Below, one piece after another: positions 41,257 to 50,384 of a DNA stretch of 59,444 nucleotides (its first letter is position 1; each line of letters starts with the position of its first letter). A program made the translations under genes and the position numbers. Under the pieces are notes generated by a model. The model did not search any database. It saw only the letters and a list, made by a program, of their open reading frames with translations, and had not been told where the DNA came from. The stretch is from positions 1 to 59,444 of the forward strand of contig NZ_JADEXE010000008.1 in the NCBI RefSeq assembly GCF_015207265.1. Reading direction: 5' to 3'. Source of the stretch: Nodosilinea sp. LEGE 07298. Lineage in GTDB: Bacteria > Cyanobacteriota > Cyanobacteriia > Phormidesmidales > Phormidesmidaceae.

Positions 41257-44200
41257 TTACTGCACCAGGGCAGGATCGCGGGGCTCAGGTTCAAGCTCTG
41301 CGGACGATAGGGGGGCCATCACCTTGGGAACCAGACGCCGCCCAAACAGAGAGTAGAGCGCTGGCAGCACCAGCAGCGTCAGTGCCGTTGAGGTGAATAG
41401 CCCACCCAAAACGACCACAGCCAGGGGCTGCAAAATTTCTTTGCCTGCCCCACTGCCAAGTACCAGGGGCACCATGCCCAGGGCCGAGGTAAGGGCTGTC
41501 ATTAAAATAGCCACCAAACGCTCTGAGGAGCCTTCGACAATTACCTCGCGCAGCGGCATCCCCTGTGCCAGTTTGGTGTTGTAGTTATCGACTAGCAGTA
41601 GGCCATTGCGGGTGGCCACCCCAAACAAGGTGATAAACCCAACCAGCGACGCCACCGAAACCACACCGCCACCAAGGGCAATGGAGGCAATGCCCCCCAC
41701 CAGGGCCAGGGGCAGGTTGACCATAATCATTACCATTCCCAGCACCGACTTAACCGCAAAATACATCAGTACAGAGATGACGACGATCGCTAGCCCCCCA
41801 AATACTAAGAGGTTACGGCTAGCCCGCTGCTCTGACTCAAACTGCCCGCCGTACTGAATGTAGTACCCCGATGGCAGCGCTACAGCCGCGCTGACGCGAT
41901 CTCGAATAGCATCAACCACCGACCCCAAATCGCGCCCAGCAACGTTGGCCGACACCACAATTAGACGCGAGACATTTTCGCGGTTGATGGTGTTTGGTCC
42001 GGTGCCGTAGTCAATACGGGCTACCTGGGCCAGGGGAATTTTTTGGCCCACCGGGGTATCGATCAAGAGATTGCCGATCGCCTCCAGGTTGTTGCGGGCG
42101 TCATCTTTGAGCCAAACCAGCAGGTCAAACAGCTGCTGTTGCTCTAGCACCTGAGACACCACTCGCCCATTGAGGGCCGTTTCGACAACGCTGGCGATCT
42201 GCCCCACGGTAAGGCCGTAGCGGGCCGCAGCGGGCCGATCAAATTGAATCTGCACCTGGCGAATAGGCACCTGGGGTTCTAGTTGCAGATCCACCAGGCC
42301 ATCGATATCGCGAATTGCTGCTTCAACATCGCTGCCAATGGTGCGCAGCTGATCCAGGTCGGGGCCAAAGATCTTTACGGCGATCGCACTTCTGACCCCC
42401 GAGAGCACCTCGTCCATACGGTGGGTGATAAACCCGCCCACGCTAGGGGCAATGCCAGGGATGCGGGCAAACTCCTCTCGAATAGTTTCAATGGAGGCTT
42501 CGCGATCGCGAAGCCCCTCCTGGCTCAGCTCTATATCTACGTGACCCAAATTGACCCCGCCAGCATCGGAATCCCCCGGTGCGCGCCCCGTCCTCATCTG
42601 CACCGTCGCAAAGCGGGGGTCGTCTTTCAGCGCCTCTTGCATCGCCAGACCCGCCTCGTTGGTGGCCGCCAACGACGACCCTGGATACAGCAGCATCGCA
42701 TTCACCAGAGAGGGCTCCTGAAATTCTGGCAAAAACACCCGTCCCAGACTCGAAAACACTACCATCGACGCCACCAACGACGCCACAGCAATGGCCAGCA
42801 CCAGCTTGGCGCGGGCCATTACAAACCGCAAAGCCGGTCGATATAGCCGCTGAGACGCCCTAGTTACCCAGGTTTCATCACTGGGCAGCGGGCGGCGGGC
42901 CAGCAAGATGGCGCACAGCGCTGGGGAGAGCGTCATCGCCACCAGAGTAGAGGCAAAAATCGACACTAGATAGGCCACTCCCATGGGGGCAAAAATCCGG
43001 CCCTCCACCCCCGTCAAACTAAAGATGGGGGCAAACACCACAGCAATAATTACAGTGGAAAAAATAACGCTCACCCGCACCTCTACAGAGGTGTCATAGA
43101 CCACCTTAAAGGGATGTTCTGGGCTGCCCGCCAGCTGGTTTTTGCGCAGCCCGCGATAGGCGTTCTCCATATCCACAATCGAGTCATCGACCACTGAGCC
43201 AATCGCCACCGCTAACCCGCCTAGGGTCATGGTGTTAATGCCCTGCCCAAAGGCATTGAGAATGATCATGCCCACCAAAATCGAGAGCGGAATGGCGCTC
43301 AGCGTAATCACTGCCGTGCGCCAGTTCATCAAAAACAGCAGGATAATAACTGAGACGATGATGATGCCATCTCGCAGGGAACCCAGAACGTTTTCGACCG
43401 ACGCCTCAATAAAGTTTTCTTGCCGAAAGGTTTCGGTGACGACGACATCCTCGGGTAGAGCCGCTTTTAGCTCCTCCATGGCAGCTTCCACGGCTCGGGT
43501 CACCGTAGGAGTGTCGTTCAGCGGTTGCTTGTTGACCACCATTACCACCGCCCGCTGGCCCCCCACGCTACCGTCGCCCCGCTGGAGGGCAGCTCCAATT
43601 TGAACATCAGCGACATCTTGCAGCTTGACGGGGCGGCCATCTCGGGCGGCTACCACCGACTCTTGCAGTTGCTCAATCGAGTCGAGTCGTCCTACACCCC
43701 GAATAATCAGCTCCTGATCGGGGGTATTTAGAAACCCACCTGCGGCATTGACGTTAGCCGCCTCGGTCGCCTCGGCCACCTCTTGCAGCGACACATTAAA
43801 CGCCACCAGTCGGTCTGGGTCAACCAGCACCTGATACTGCCGCACGTCGCCACCGTAGGCAATCACTTGAGAAATACCTGGCACCGCCAACAGCCGGTTG
43901 GTGACATCGCGATCCACCAACCGCCGCACCTCCATCAGAGGCGTAGTTTCCGCCGTAAAGGCGTACATCAAAATTGTGCCAATCGGTGATGAAATCGGCG
44001 AAATCTGGGGAATGCCGACTCCCTCGGGCAGTTTTTCTTGCACCTGCTGAAGGCGCTCGGTGACCAACTGTCGAGCCTGGTAGACATCGGTACCCCACCG
44101 GAAGATTACCCTGACAACTGAAATACTGACCGCCGAGGATGACCGCACGGTTTCGACCCCAGGGGTGCCATTAACGGCACTCTCAATGGGTAGGGTAATC

Positions 44201-44391
44201 AGCGCCTCCACCTCTTCGGGGGCCAACCCCGGCGCTTCGGTTTGAATTTCAACCTGGGGGGGCGCAAAGTCTGGAAACACGTCCAGAGGCATTTGGGTGA
44301 GGTTGTAAATGCCTAAAAACGTCACCACGATCGCCCCGATGACCACGAGCCACCGCTGGGCGATCGACCACTTCAAAATGTTATCTAGCAT
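41257..44391 (-). CDS. Heavy-metal efflux RND transporter (CusA/CzcA-like), second copy
   Basis: A 1044-residue metal RND pump, strongly similar to the one at 9142 over its whole length (for example VVDDSIVDMENAYRGLR and the shared PLDVFPDFAPPQVEIQTEAPG-type start). It has the complete 12-TM plan and intact acidic residues of TM4. It follows a full-length adaptor gene after 101 bp. The full adaptor here contrasts with the shortened one at the first copy. Upstream regulation through a CopR-like repeat at 46216 suggests copper or silver; the metal is not proven by sequence. Confidence 0.93.
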   Translation of the reverse strand: MLDNILKWSIAQRWLVVIGAIVVTFLGIYNLTQMPLDVFPDFAPPQVEIQTEAPGLAPEEVEALITLPIESAVNGTPGVETVRSSSAVSISVVRVIFRWGTDVYQARQLVTERLQQVQEKLPEGVGIPQISPISSPIGTILMYAFTAETTPLMEVRRLVDRDVTNRLLAVPGISQVIAYGGDVRQYQVLVDPDRLVAFNVSLQEVAEATEAANVNAAGGFLNTPDQELIIRGVGRLDSIEQLQESVVAARDGRPVKLQDVADVQIGAALQRGDGSVGGQRAVVMVVNKQPLNDTPTVTRAVEAAMEELKAALPEDVVVTETFRQENFIEASVENVLGSLRDGIIIVSVIILLFLMNWRTAVITLSAIPLSILVGMIILNAFGQGINTMTLGGLAVAIGSVVDDSIVDMENAYRGLRKNQLAGSPEHPFKVVYDTSVEVRVSVIFSTVIIAVVFAPIFSLTGVEGRIFAPMGVAYLVSIFASTLVAMTLSPALCAILLARRPLPSDETWVTRASQRLYRPALRFVMARAKLVLAIAVASLVASMVVFSSLGRVFLPEFQEPSLVNAMLLYPGSSLAATNEAGLAMQEALKDDPRFATVQMRTGRAPGDSDAGGVNLGHVDIELSQEGLRDREASIETIREEFARIPGIAPSVGGFITHRMDEVLSGVRSAIAVKIFGPDLDQLRTIGSDVEAAIRDIDGLVDLQLEPQVPIRQVQIQFDRPAAARYGLTVGQIASVVETALNGRVVSQVLEQQQLFDLLVWLKDDARNNLEAIGNLLIDTPVGQKIPLAQVARIDYGTGPNTINRENVSRLIVVSANVAGRDLGSVVDAIRDRVSAAVALPSGYYIQYGGQFESEQRASRNLLVFGGLAIVVISVLMYFAVKSVLGMVMIMVNLPLALVGGIASIALGGGVVSVASLVGFITLFGVATRNGLLLVDNYNTKLAQGMPLREVIVEGSSERLVAILMTALTSALGMVPLVLGSGAGKEILQPLAVVVLGGLFTSTALTLLVLPALYSLFGRRLVPKVMAPLSSAELEPEPRDPALVQ

Positions 44392-44492
44392 CGCTGTTGT
44401 TCAAAATTTGGCAGGGTAGGTGGTTCACCATAACCGTCATAGGGTGGGCAATGCCCACCATCTGGAAAGACGCTTTCCAGAAATCCTTATAG

Positions 44493-46139
44493 CTACTTGT
44501 GCGAGGGCTCTCCTTCTTCAACCAGGGGAGCAGCAAGGGTTGGCCCAGTGCCGTAGCGAGGATGCCCTTGTGCTGAAGGCGAAACCGCCTCGTCGTCGAT
44601 CGCCAGGGCGTAGGTCGGGCGCTGTCGCTTGGCCCACCAGATTCCGGCGGCAAAGGTTGTCGTAGCAATCGCACTACTGCCCAACCCCATCGCCCACCAG
44701 GGAACGCCTGGGGTTGCGACCGCCTCAACGGGTGCGGCAGTTTCCTCTGTTGCCTCAGCACTCCCGCCCCGCAACGACTGGGCATAGAGTTGATTAGCCC
44801 GCTGGGTGACCACTTCATCGCCCTCAAACAGACCGCTAAGCACCTCTACCTGATCGCCCGCTGTTCTCCCTAGAGTGACATCCACGGGTTCAAAGGCGTT
44901 GCCATTGCGTACAAACACCAGGGTTTGGCCGTTGGCTTCGACCACCGCCGCCCGAGGAATGGCCATCACCGCCGCTGGAGTGCTCTCGGTCAAGACCTCT
45001 AGGGCCGCAAACATGCCGGGCTTGAGGATGCCTTGAGCATTGTCTAGCTCGGCCTGCACAGGTACAACCCGAGTTTCGCCATCGACCACCGAACCTACCG
45101 TGGTAATTTGGCCCTCAAAGATTTGATCGGGCAGGCTGGCCACGGTGATCCGCACCCGTTGCCCAGGCGATACCTGGGAGAGATCTTTTTCAAAAATGTT
45201 TGCGGTGGCCAATACCGTGCGGTTATCCACGATGGTCATTAACACCGCGCCCGCATCTTCTGAAGATTGCCCCAGGGTCACGTCGCGATCGGCAATGGTA
45301 CCTGCGATCGGCGCTTTGATGGTGATGGTGCCGTCGGCGTTAGCCGTGGCCCCGAGCTGCTGCAACCGAGTTTGGTAGGTCTGTGAGCTGAGCTGAGAGC
45401 GGGAGCGAGCAACGTTGAGGGCGGTCTGGGCCTGCGCCACTCCCGTGCGAGCACTGAGAACCTCCAACTGACTTTCGGCCTCTGCCAAAGCCTGCTTGGC
45501 GTCTGCCAAATCCGCTTCAGAGGCCAATAGTTCGCGGCGGGCGATCGCCCCTTCCGCCGCCAGTTCTGAGTCGCGATCGTACTGCTCTTGGGCTACTCGC
45601 ACATCCGTCCGGGCCGCTTCAATCGCCCTCAGGGCAATCTGCTGCTGTTGCTCGTAAGTCTGCCGGGCGAGCTGCAAATCGGCCTGGGCCTGCTGCACAT
45701 CTCCTTGCCGTTCAGCGGAGTTTTCCAGGGCGGTCACCCGCAATTCGGCCAATTCCCCGCTGGTGATCACCGCTAGCGACTGGCCCGCTTCCACCTGCTG
45801 CCCCGGCTCCACCAGCAGCTTGGTCACCGTACCGCCAACTGGGTTTGTCACCGATACCTGTCGCCCCGGCGAGGCTTCGATTTGCCCCGTTGCCTTCACC
45901 CCAAAGGCCAACACCTGTCGCTTTACCGGCTCGACAATTAAACCAATGCGGTCAGCAACCTCTGCATCAACCGCAATCCCTGCTGGGTTAGCCCCGGCAC
46001 CACCACCCTGAAACTCATCTCCGTGTCCAGCATGGGCAAAGGCTGCGCCAGCAGGGGCTAGCAACAGCATTAGCAAGGCCAGCCGAGGGAGCAACCGCCC
46101 TCTGGCTACAACACACAAGCGATCGGAGATAGCTGTCAT
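44493..46139 (-). CDS. RND periplasmic adaptor (CusB/CzcB-like), full length
   Basis: A 548-residue adaptor from ATG 46139 with AAGG upstream. Signal peptide (about 1-35), His motif AHAGHGDEFQ, barrel-sandwich halves (SVTNPVGGTVTKLLVEPGQ and ITIKAPIAGTIADRDVTLG), a long coiled-coil hairpin (about 120-240), a beta-barrel and a membrane-proximal domain (VEANGQTLVFVRNG). A C-terminal TM helix (about 495-520) and polar tail follow, an unusual extension shared with the mini-adaptor at 8290. It would link the RND pump to a TolC-type channel. A perfect CopR-like repeat lies 77 bp upstream. Confidence 0.92.
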   Translation of the reverse strand: MTAISDRLCVVARGRLLPRLALLMLLLAPAGAAFAHAGHGDEFQGGGAGANPAGIAVDAEVADRIGLIVEPVKRQVLAFGVKATGQIEASPGRQVSVTNPVGGTVTKLLVEPGQQVEAGQSLAVITSGELAELRVTALENSAERQGDVQQAQADLQLARQTYEQQQQIALRAIEAARTDVRVAQEQYDRDSELAAEGAIARRELLASEADLADAKQALAEAESQLEVLSARTGVAQAQTALNVARSRSQLSSQTYQTRLQQLGATANADGTITIKAPIAGTIADRDVTLGQSSEDAGAVLMTIVDNRTVLATANIFEKDLSQVSPGQRVRITVASLPDQIFEGQITTVGSVVDGETRVVPVQAELDNAQGILKPGMFAALEVLTESTPAAVMAIPRAAVVEANGQTLVFVRNGNAFEPVDVTLGRTAGDQVEVLSGLFEGDEVVTQRANQLYAQSLRGGSAEATEETAAPVEAVATPGVPWWAMGLGSSAIATTTFAAGIWWAKRQRPTYALAIDDEAVSPSAQGHPRYGTGPTLAAPLVEEGEPSHK

Positions 46140-46215
46140 AGGCGTGCCCTTGATCCACTCAAATACAGTCGTTAGGAGAAAAATGCCCTCAGTCCCCCAA
46201 ACATCCCACAGAAAA

Positions 46216-46232
46216 ATGAAATCAGGATGAAA
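46216..46232 (-). promoter_or_regulatory. CopR-like direct repeat, perfect
   Basis: TTTCAT-CCTGA-TTTCAT on the minus strand, 77 bp before the adaptor start. Identical in all 17 bases to the repeat at 23335. Confidence 0.82.
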
Positions 46233-46421
46233 TACCCAACCCCAATCGGGCAATTTTCAGGTTGCACAAGGGATATTTTTCCAGAATATAAGCTCAATCT
46301 ATAAAAAAACGTGCTCAAACGAAGGCTCCATCAAGAAAGAATAGATTTCTTTAATCGCCCCAAAAAATGTCTGAAAGGATCAACTTTTGTGAAAATGCAA
46401 ACGAAAATTGCCCTTTAATTC

Positions 46422-46464
46422 TTCTAATAAAACGCTCAGCTTTAGCTTAGGTAATTATCAGGAA
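46422..46464 (+). repeat. Conserved upstream block, copy 1
   Basis: TTCTAATAAAAC, nine variable bases, then TAGCTTAGGTAATTATCAGG and AA. Found again at 46913-46955 at the same distance (about 83 bp) from the second peptide gene. Probable promoter or operator preserved in a tandem duplication. Confidence 0.75.
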
Positions 46465-46547
46465 ATGGTTTGATATTCAATCTATAATGAATTGCATAAA
46501 GCTTCGCTAGCCAAGCGCGAGCTTTAGCAGTTCTCATTGAGAAGCAA

Positions 46548-46718
46548 ATGAAAAAATACTTTCTTTCCGTACTAACTATCGCATTAGCTACAATGTCCTT
46601 TGCCCCTGTGGCCAGTGCTTCTGGCCAAACTAGCCTTCGTGGTTTAGCTGCCGAAAAAGGCAGGCCTGTAACTCTCGGTGAACTTATTCAACACAATCGC
46701 GATTACAGAGGTTCATAA
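46548..46718 (+). CDS. Small secreted peptide, copy 1 of tandem pair
   Basis: A 56-residue protein with signal peptide (MKKYFLSVLTIALATMSFAP, cleavage near ASA-S). The mature peptide of about 32 residues reads GQTSLRGLAAEKGRPVTLGE and continues LIQHNRDYRGS. It is a paralogue of the 58-residue peptide at 47038. The EF-hand-like loop of that copy is degenerate here (AEKGRPVTLGE lacks the Asp/Asn ligands). Similar short signal-plus-EL-x-x-HN-x-x-RG peptides occur in cyanobacteria, as far as I recall. Function unknown. Confidence 0.7.
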   Translation: MKKYFLSVLTIALATMSFAPVASASGQTSLRGLAAEKGRPVTLGELIQHNRDYRGS

Positions 46719-46725
46719 AATTTTT

Positions 46726-46775
46726 GACGAGTGCTATCTTTAGAGTGCTATCGCTTACCCAAGATAGCACTCGTC
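46726..46775 (+). terminator. Perfect 15-bp inverted repeat after the first peptide gene
   Basis: GACGAGTGCTATCTT pairs with AAGATAGCACTCGTC. It may act as RNA stabiliser or terminator together with the next hairpin. Confidence 0.6.
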
Positions 46776-46787
46776 TCAATAGACTCT

Positions 46788-46823
46788 AAAGCCACCATTG
46801 CCAAAAGCCTGGTGGCTTTTTTT
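46788..46823 (+). terminator. Rho-independent terminator after the first peptide gene
   Basis: AAAGCCACC pairs with GGTGGCTTT and is followed by a run of T. Confidence 0.8.
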
Positions 46824-46912
46824 GAGGAGTATAGAGCGGTTCGCTGTGGTTAATTAAACTCAACAAGTACAATGCCATATGGCTTGACAGTCAGTGAGTT
46901 TCGCTCTAATTT

Positions 46913-46955
46913 TTCTAATAAAACTTTTATTATTAGCTTAGGTAATTATCAGGAA
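46913..46955 (+). repeat. Conserved upstream block, copy 2
   Basis: Same as 46422-46464 except for the nine central bases. Ends 82 bp before the ATG at 47038. Confidence 0.75.
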
Positions 46956-47037
46956 TTATCTCGACAACAGATCTACCATGGTATGAGTTTCGTCGACAAA
47001 CAAAAGACGAAACTCATAAGCTCTCATGGAGAATAAG

Positions 47038-47214
47038 ATGAAAAAATACTTCCTTTCTGTACTGACAATCGTAATGGCTTCAATGGTGCTAGCACCTGTA
47101 GCAAGCGCCTCAGGGCAGACAAGTCTTAATGACCTGTCTGCTGATCTAAATGGGGATGGCATTGTCACCCTTGGTGAACTTAGGTTTCACAACTCTGAAT
47201 ACAGAGGAAAATAG
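47038..47214 (+). CDS. Small secreted peptide with EF-hand-like loop, copy 2
   Basis: A 58-residue protein. Signal peptide ends near ASA24. The mature part contains a canonical 12-residue calcium loop, D36-L-N38-G-D40-G-I-V-T44-L-G-E47, as in EF-hand or dockerin repeats. It is followed by LRFHNSEYRGK. The first copy has lost this loop, so the pair has diverged in ligand binding. ATG at 47038 follows GGAGAA. It ends in a terminator and is its own transcription unit. A calcium-binding extracellular peptide is inferred. Confidence 0.72.
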   Translation: MKKYFLSVLTIVMASMVLAPVASASGQTSLNDLSADLNGDGIVTLGELRFHNSEYRGK

Positions 47215-47306
47215 TCGGCGATTGTCTCTGGGAAAACAGAAAGAGTAACGACTCTTTAGTGTCTTCAGAGGCGGATTCAAGTTACCTTACTCACTCTAAA
47301 AACTGC

Positions 47307-47345
47307 AAAGCCCACCGTAGACTTAGGCCGCGATGGGCTTTTTAT
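47307..47345 (+). terminator. Terminator after the second peptide gene
   Basis: AAAGCCCA and TGGGCTTT form the stem, followed by TTTATT. It may serve both this gene and the convergent TolC gene. Confidence 0.75.
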
Positions 47346-47409
47346 TGGTTTTAATTCACTTCATAATTCAGAAAAAGTCTGATCCGGGTAATTGAGCAAA
47401 TCTGCAAAA

Positions 47410-48816
47410 TTATTCTGGATAAGGTTGCTCAGTTGCTCTTTGTATTGCAGCCAACGACCGATTGTAGTCTATGATTGCATTCGCTAAGTTGCCTTCTGCC
47501 TCAGCTAAATCTCCTATGGCGCTTAGCACATCAAGTTGAGTCCCGACTCCTGCATCAAATCTCAAGTTGGCTAACCTAAGCGCCTCTTGCGCTTGTTCTA
47601 TAGCTGCATTGGCCGTAGTAATATTTTCCTGATTAGCCGTTAAGTTGAAGTATGCGTCCTCAACCTCCAAGCGAATACTGTTGCGAGTTTGGGAAAACTG
47701 GGTTTCTGCAATTTCAGATTCCTTATCTTGCTGAGCCGCCGATGCTGAGGCAGCACCCCCATCAAAGAGTTGCCACTGTAATCTAGCGCCCACGCTGAAC
47801 CCATCATTCAATGCCGTTGAATTGCCGCTCAAAGCCTGCTGAAGGCCATAGTTGGCAACTAAGCTAAGATTAGGTCTTACCGCTGCCAGGGCAATTTGTC
47901 TCTGGCGTTGGGCAATGGTGCGCTGGGCCAAAACCTGCGATAGCTCAACGCGACTTTGATAGGCCAGTACAATACTCTCCTCTAAGGTCAGCGGCCAGCC
48001 TCCGGCAATTTCGACAGGCAACGTCTCAACATTTACTGAAGCTGGTAAATTTAGCCTGCGTGATAGTTGTCTCTGCGCAATTTGTCGTTGGCTTTGAACC
48101 TGCGTCAAGTCTTGGCGGGCATTGGCCACCTGCACCTCTGCCCGGAGCACGTCAAACTGAGTGCCTACGCCAGCACGTTCTCTTAAAATTGTGTCCTGTA
48201 GATTGCGCTCCGCTTCATCTAAAAAGGCCTGGCTAATCCGAATTTGCTCAACGGTCAGCTGTAAGGCGTAATAATCATTGGCGGTATCGAGCAGCAGTTG
48301 TGCTCTACGCCGGTTGATATCTAGTTCAGCGACCCGAATTTGCTCTTCGGCTACTTGTATTCTGGCTTGTCTACCCCCTGACAAGCCCAAGTCATAAAGG
48401 GCCTCAAGGTCTCCTCTTAAAACCGTTTGGTTGTCATTCTCTTCGCTATTACTTTGTAATGTTGATGCCAAGCCAACGGTTGGATACAGTTCTGCTCTAG
48501 CTTCTCTAAGCGCAAACTGACTGCGTTCTAGCTCTAGTAAGGCAATCTGAAGATCTTCGTTGTTGCGCAATGCTAGCTCAAAAGCTTCTTCTATAGAGAG
48601 AGTCTCTGTCGTAGTAATTTCAACAACTTCTGGCTGAGTTGGCAGAAATAGCGGATTAGGCTCCGGGGAAAGACGGTCAAGTCGTGAGGTATCTTCTTCT
48701 GGCTGAGGCAAAGATTGAGCAAGGGCTCTAGATGCGGTCAGGGGAGCAACATCTAACGCAATCACCATGGCCAAACTGGCTAGGGTAGATGTAGAAAGCC
48801 GAAAATCTTGACGCAT
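47410..48816 (-). CDS. TolC-family outer membrane efflux protein
   Basis: A 468-residue exported protein from ATG 48816; the longer frame upstream overlaps the regulator gene and lacks a signal. Signal peptide about 1-34 (cleavage near ALA). Two repeated outer-membrane-efflux domains follow, each with the helical pattern LSIEEAFELALRNNEDLQIA and LTLEESIVLAYQSRVELSQV, and the repeated GVGTQxDVL motif. It would complete tripartite pumps with the RND systems here. It is the second gene of an operon with the Asp-less response regulator, 40 bp away. The upstream repeat at 49739 suggests control by the CopR-like system. Confidence 0.9.
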   Translation of the reverse strand: MRQDFRLSTSTLASLAMVIALDVAPLTASRALAQSLPQPEEDTSRLDRLSPEPNPLFLPTQPEVVEITTTETLSIEEAFELALRNNEDLQIALLELERSQFALREARAELYPTVGLASTLQSNSEENDNQTVLRGDLEALYDLGLSGGRQARIQVAEEQIRVAELDINRRRAQLLLDTANDYYALQLTVEQIRISQAFLDEAERNLQDTILRERAGVGTQFDVLRAEVQVANARQDLTQVQSQRQIAQRQLSRRLNLPASVNVETLPVEIAGGWPLTLEESIVLAYQSRVELSQVLAQRTIAQRQRQIALAAVRPNLSLVANYGLQQALSGNSTALNDGFSVGARLQWQLFDGGAASASAAQQDKESEIAETQFSQTRNSIRLEVEDAYFNLTANQENITTANAAIEQAQEALRLANLRFDAGVGTQLDVLSAIGDLAEAEGNLANAIIDYNRSLAAIQRATEQPYPE

Positions 48817-48856
48817 GTTTAACAACAAAATGAGTGCTCTTAAATCAACAAATAAA

Positions 48857-49585
48857 CTACGCCAAAGCCAGAGAAAAGGAATTTTTAGATCGACCCCTAG
48901 CAGCAGTCTTGAGAATATATCCAAACCCTCGAATGGTGTGAATTAGCCGTTCTTTTTGACCGTCTTCCATCTTTTTTCGCAGAGAGCAAATGTAAAACTG
49001 AAGCACGTTGCTCTCATGCCCAAGATCGCAGTCGTAGCTCCAAACAGCATCAATGATCTGTGTTTTTTTAAGCGCTTCCTTAGGATGCTCAAGAAAGTAA
49101 GCCAGTAAATCGAACTCCTTTGCTGTCAGGGTTAATTCATGGCCACCTCGATATACCGTCCGGCTGTAGTGGCTGAGTGTCACATCAGAGAAAACCAGTA
49201 TTCTCGATGCATCTTCGCTATTATTTCTCCTTAGAAAAACTTTAATGTGGGCCAAAACTAAATCTAGACTTAAAGGTGTAGTGACGTAAGCATCAGCCCC
49301 TGCTTCTAGAGCAGCCGCTTGCTTTTGAGGAGTAGTGTCTTTATCGATGTAGAGAATAGGAATTGGATTGCCTGTAGTCCTCAGCCTTCTGCATATATCA
49401 ATAGCTGTTAAATCAGAAATAGACGAGCTAATAATTAGTGCGTCTGGCTCAATTTGACGAACGTTGATAAGGCCGCTAAAGCCATCTTGATAAACACTGA
49501 CGAGGTAGCTCTCCTGGATTAGCTCTGACTCAATTAAACGAGAAAAGCTAGATTCATTTTCTATGACAAGAATATGTTTGGCCAT
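48857..49585 (-). CDS. OmpR-family regulator with an Asp-less receiver domain
   Basis: A 242-residue protein from ATG 49585. The receiver fold is recognisable, but key residues are changed: the acidic pair is E9-N10, the phospho-acceptor position is S53 (ALIISSSIS), the Thr/Ser switch is D81 (LYIDKD) and the conserved Lys is T103 (YVTTPLS). Phosphorylation by a kinase is therefore unlikely. The winged helix is intact (LTLTAKEFDLLAYFL; NVLQFYICSLRKKM; IHTIRGFGYIL). No kinase gene is adjacent. It lies in an operon with a TolC gene and may act constitutively, by partner binding or by another signal. Confidence 0.88.
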   Translation of the reverse strand: MAKHILVIENESSFSRLIESELIQESYLVSVYQDGFSGLINVRQIEPDALIISSSISDLTAIDICRRLRTTGNPIPILYIDKDTTPQKQAAALEAGADAYVTTPLSLDLVLAHIKVFLRRNNSEDASRILVFSDVTLSHYSRTVYRGGHELTLTAKEFDLLAYFLEHPKEALKKTQIIDAVWSYDCDLGHESNVLQFYICSLRKKMEDGQKERLIHTIRGFGYILKTAARGRSKNSFSLALA

Positions 49586-49938
49586 ATAAACCCACCTCAC
49601 TCTTTAAATTGAAAGCACCAAAAAGCAGGGCAAAACAAAGCCTATTCTAAGCGCTAGAACATAGGCTCTTCCTTAACACCCTTGGCATTAAGCTTTCTTA
49701 GCCTTTCAGTGTTTGTCGCTACAGTATGGCAAGTAAAAATGAAATGAACGTGAAAACTCTACCCAATTTAGAAAGTATTTTTAGGTGTCTCGTCCAGTCG
49801 TTGAAATTAAGGCGATTACGGACAAAGCTTAGTATTGTTGGCCAGATAAGTAGGTAGACCTAAGCAATCGGTATCCCAATCACGGCACAGCGGGCTTCCA
49901 GCGATTCAGGACTACGTTTAATTAGGCCCATCTACTTA
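49586..49938. other. Intergenic region up to the insertion sequence
   Basis: It contains a CopR-like repeat at 49739-49755. No gene recognised; the IS begins at 49939. Confidence 0.5.
49739..49755 (-). promoter_or_regulatory. CopR-like direct repeat, one mismatch
   Basis: TTTCAC-GTTCA-TTTCAT on the minus strand, 153 bp before the Asp-less regulator gene. Confidence 0.65.
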
Positions 49939-50012
49939 GAACCTATCCGAAAACAGATGACCTAGGGACACAGCGGCTATAGCTTGAAGCCGTAGCCACG
50001 ACTGTTTAGCGG

Positions 50013-50384
50013 ATGACGATAGCTGAGATTAACCGCCGATATCAGGTTCCCGATGCGTTGTGGGAGCAACTTCAGCCGTTGATTCCAGAGGAGCCCCCGA
50101 AGCCCCAGGGCGGACGACCTCGCATGGATGACCGCCAAGCCCTGGAGGCCATTTTCTACGTGCTGTTCACCGGGTGTCAGTGGAAGGCGTTGCCCCGGAG
50201 TCTAGGGGCCGCCAGCACCGTTCATGATCGCTTTCAGGAGTGGCAGGCTAACGGCACCTTGGCTCGCTTTTGGCAGGCGGGCTTGGCCACCTATGCCGAG
50301 ACACAAGGCATCGACTGGGAGTGGACTGCGATGGACGGTGCGCTAGTCAAAGCGCCCTTGGGGGGAAAAAGATACCGGTCCTAA
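50013..50384 (+). CDS. IS5-family transposase, first frame
   Basis: A 123-residue N-terminal part with a helix-turn-helix region (DALWEQLQPLIPEE) and FYVLFTGCQWKALP, as in IS427-group transposases. The first catalytic Asp is in WTAMDGALVK. The frame ends shortly after a G6A5 run (50360-50370). The rest of the transposase lies in another frame, so full-length protein needs a +1 (or -2) shift at this run. Confidence 0.85.
   Translation: MTIAEINRRYQVPDALWEQLQPLIPEEPPKPQGGRPRMDDRQALEAIFYVLFTGCQWKALPRSLGAASTVHDRFQEWQANGTLARFWQAGLATYAETQGIDWEWTAMDGALVKAPLGGKRYRS

Larger units (their letters stand above)
46140..46547. other. Divergent intergenic region
   Basis: It contains the CopR-like repeat of the adaptor gene (46216-46232) and, for the plus-strand peptide gene, a conserved leader block (46422-46464). 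No other gene is seen. Confidence 0.6.

Noticed and set aside
46726-46775. Small RNA gene suggested by the 15-bp inverted repeat
   Set aside because: No independent promoter recognised; a processed 3' end of the peptide mRNA is a simpler explanation.
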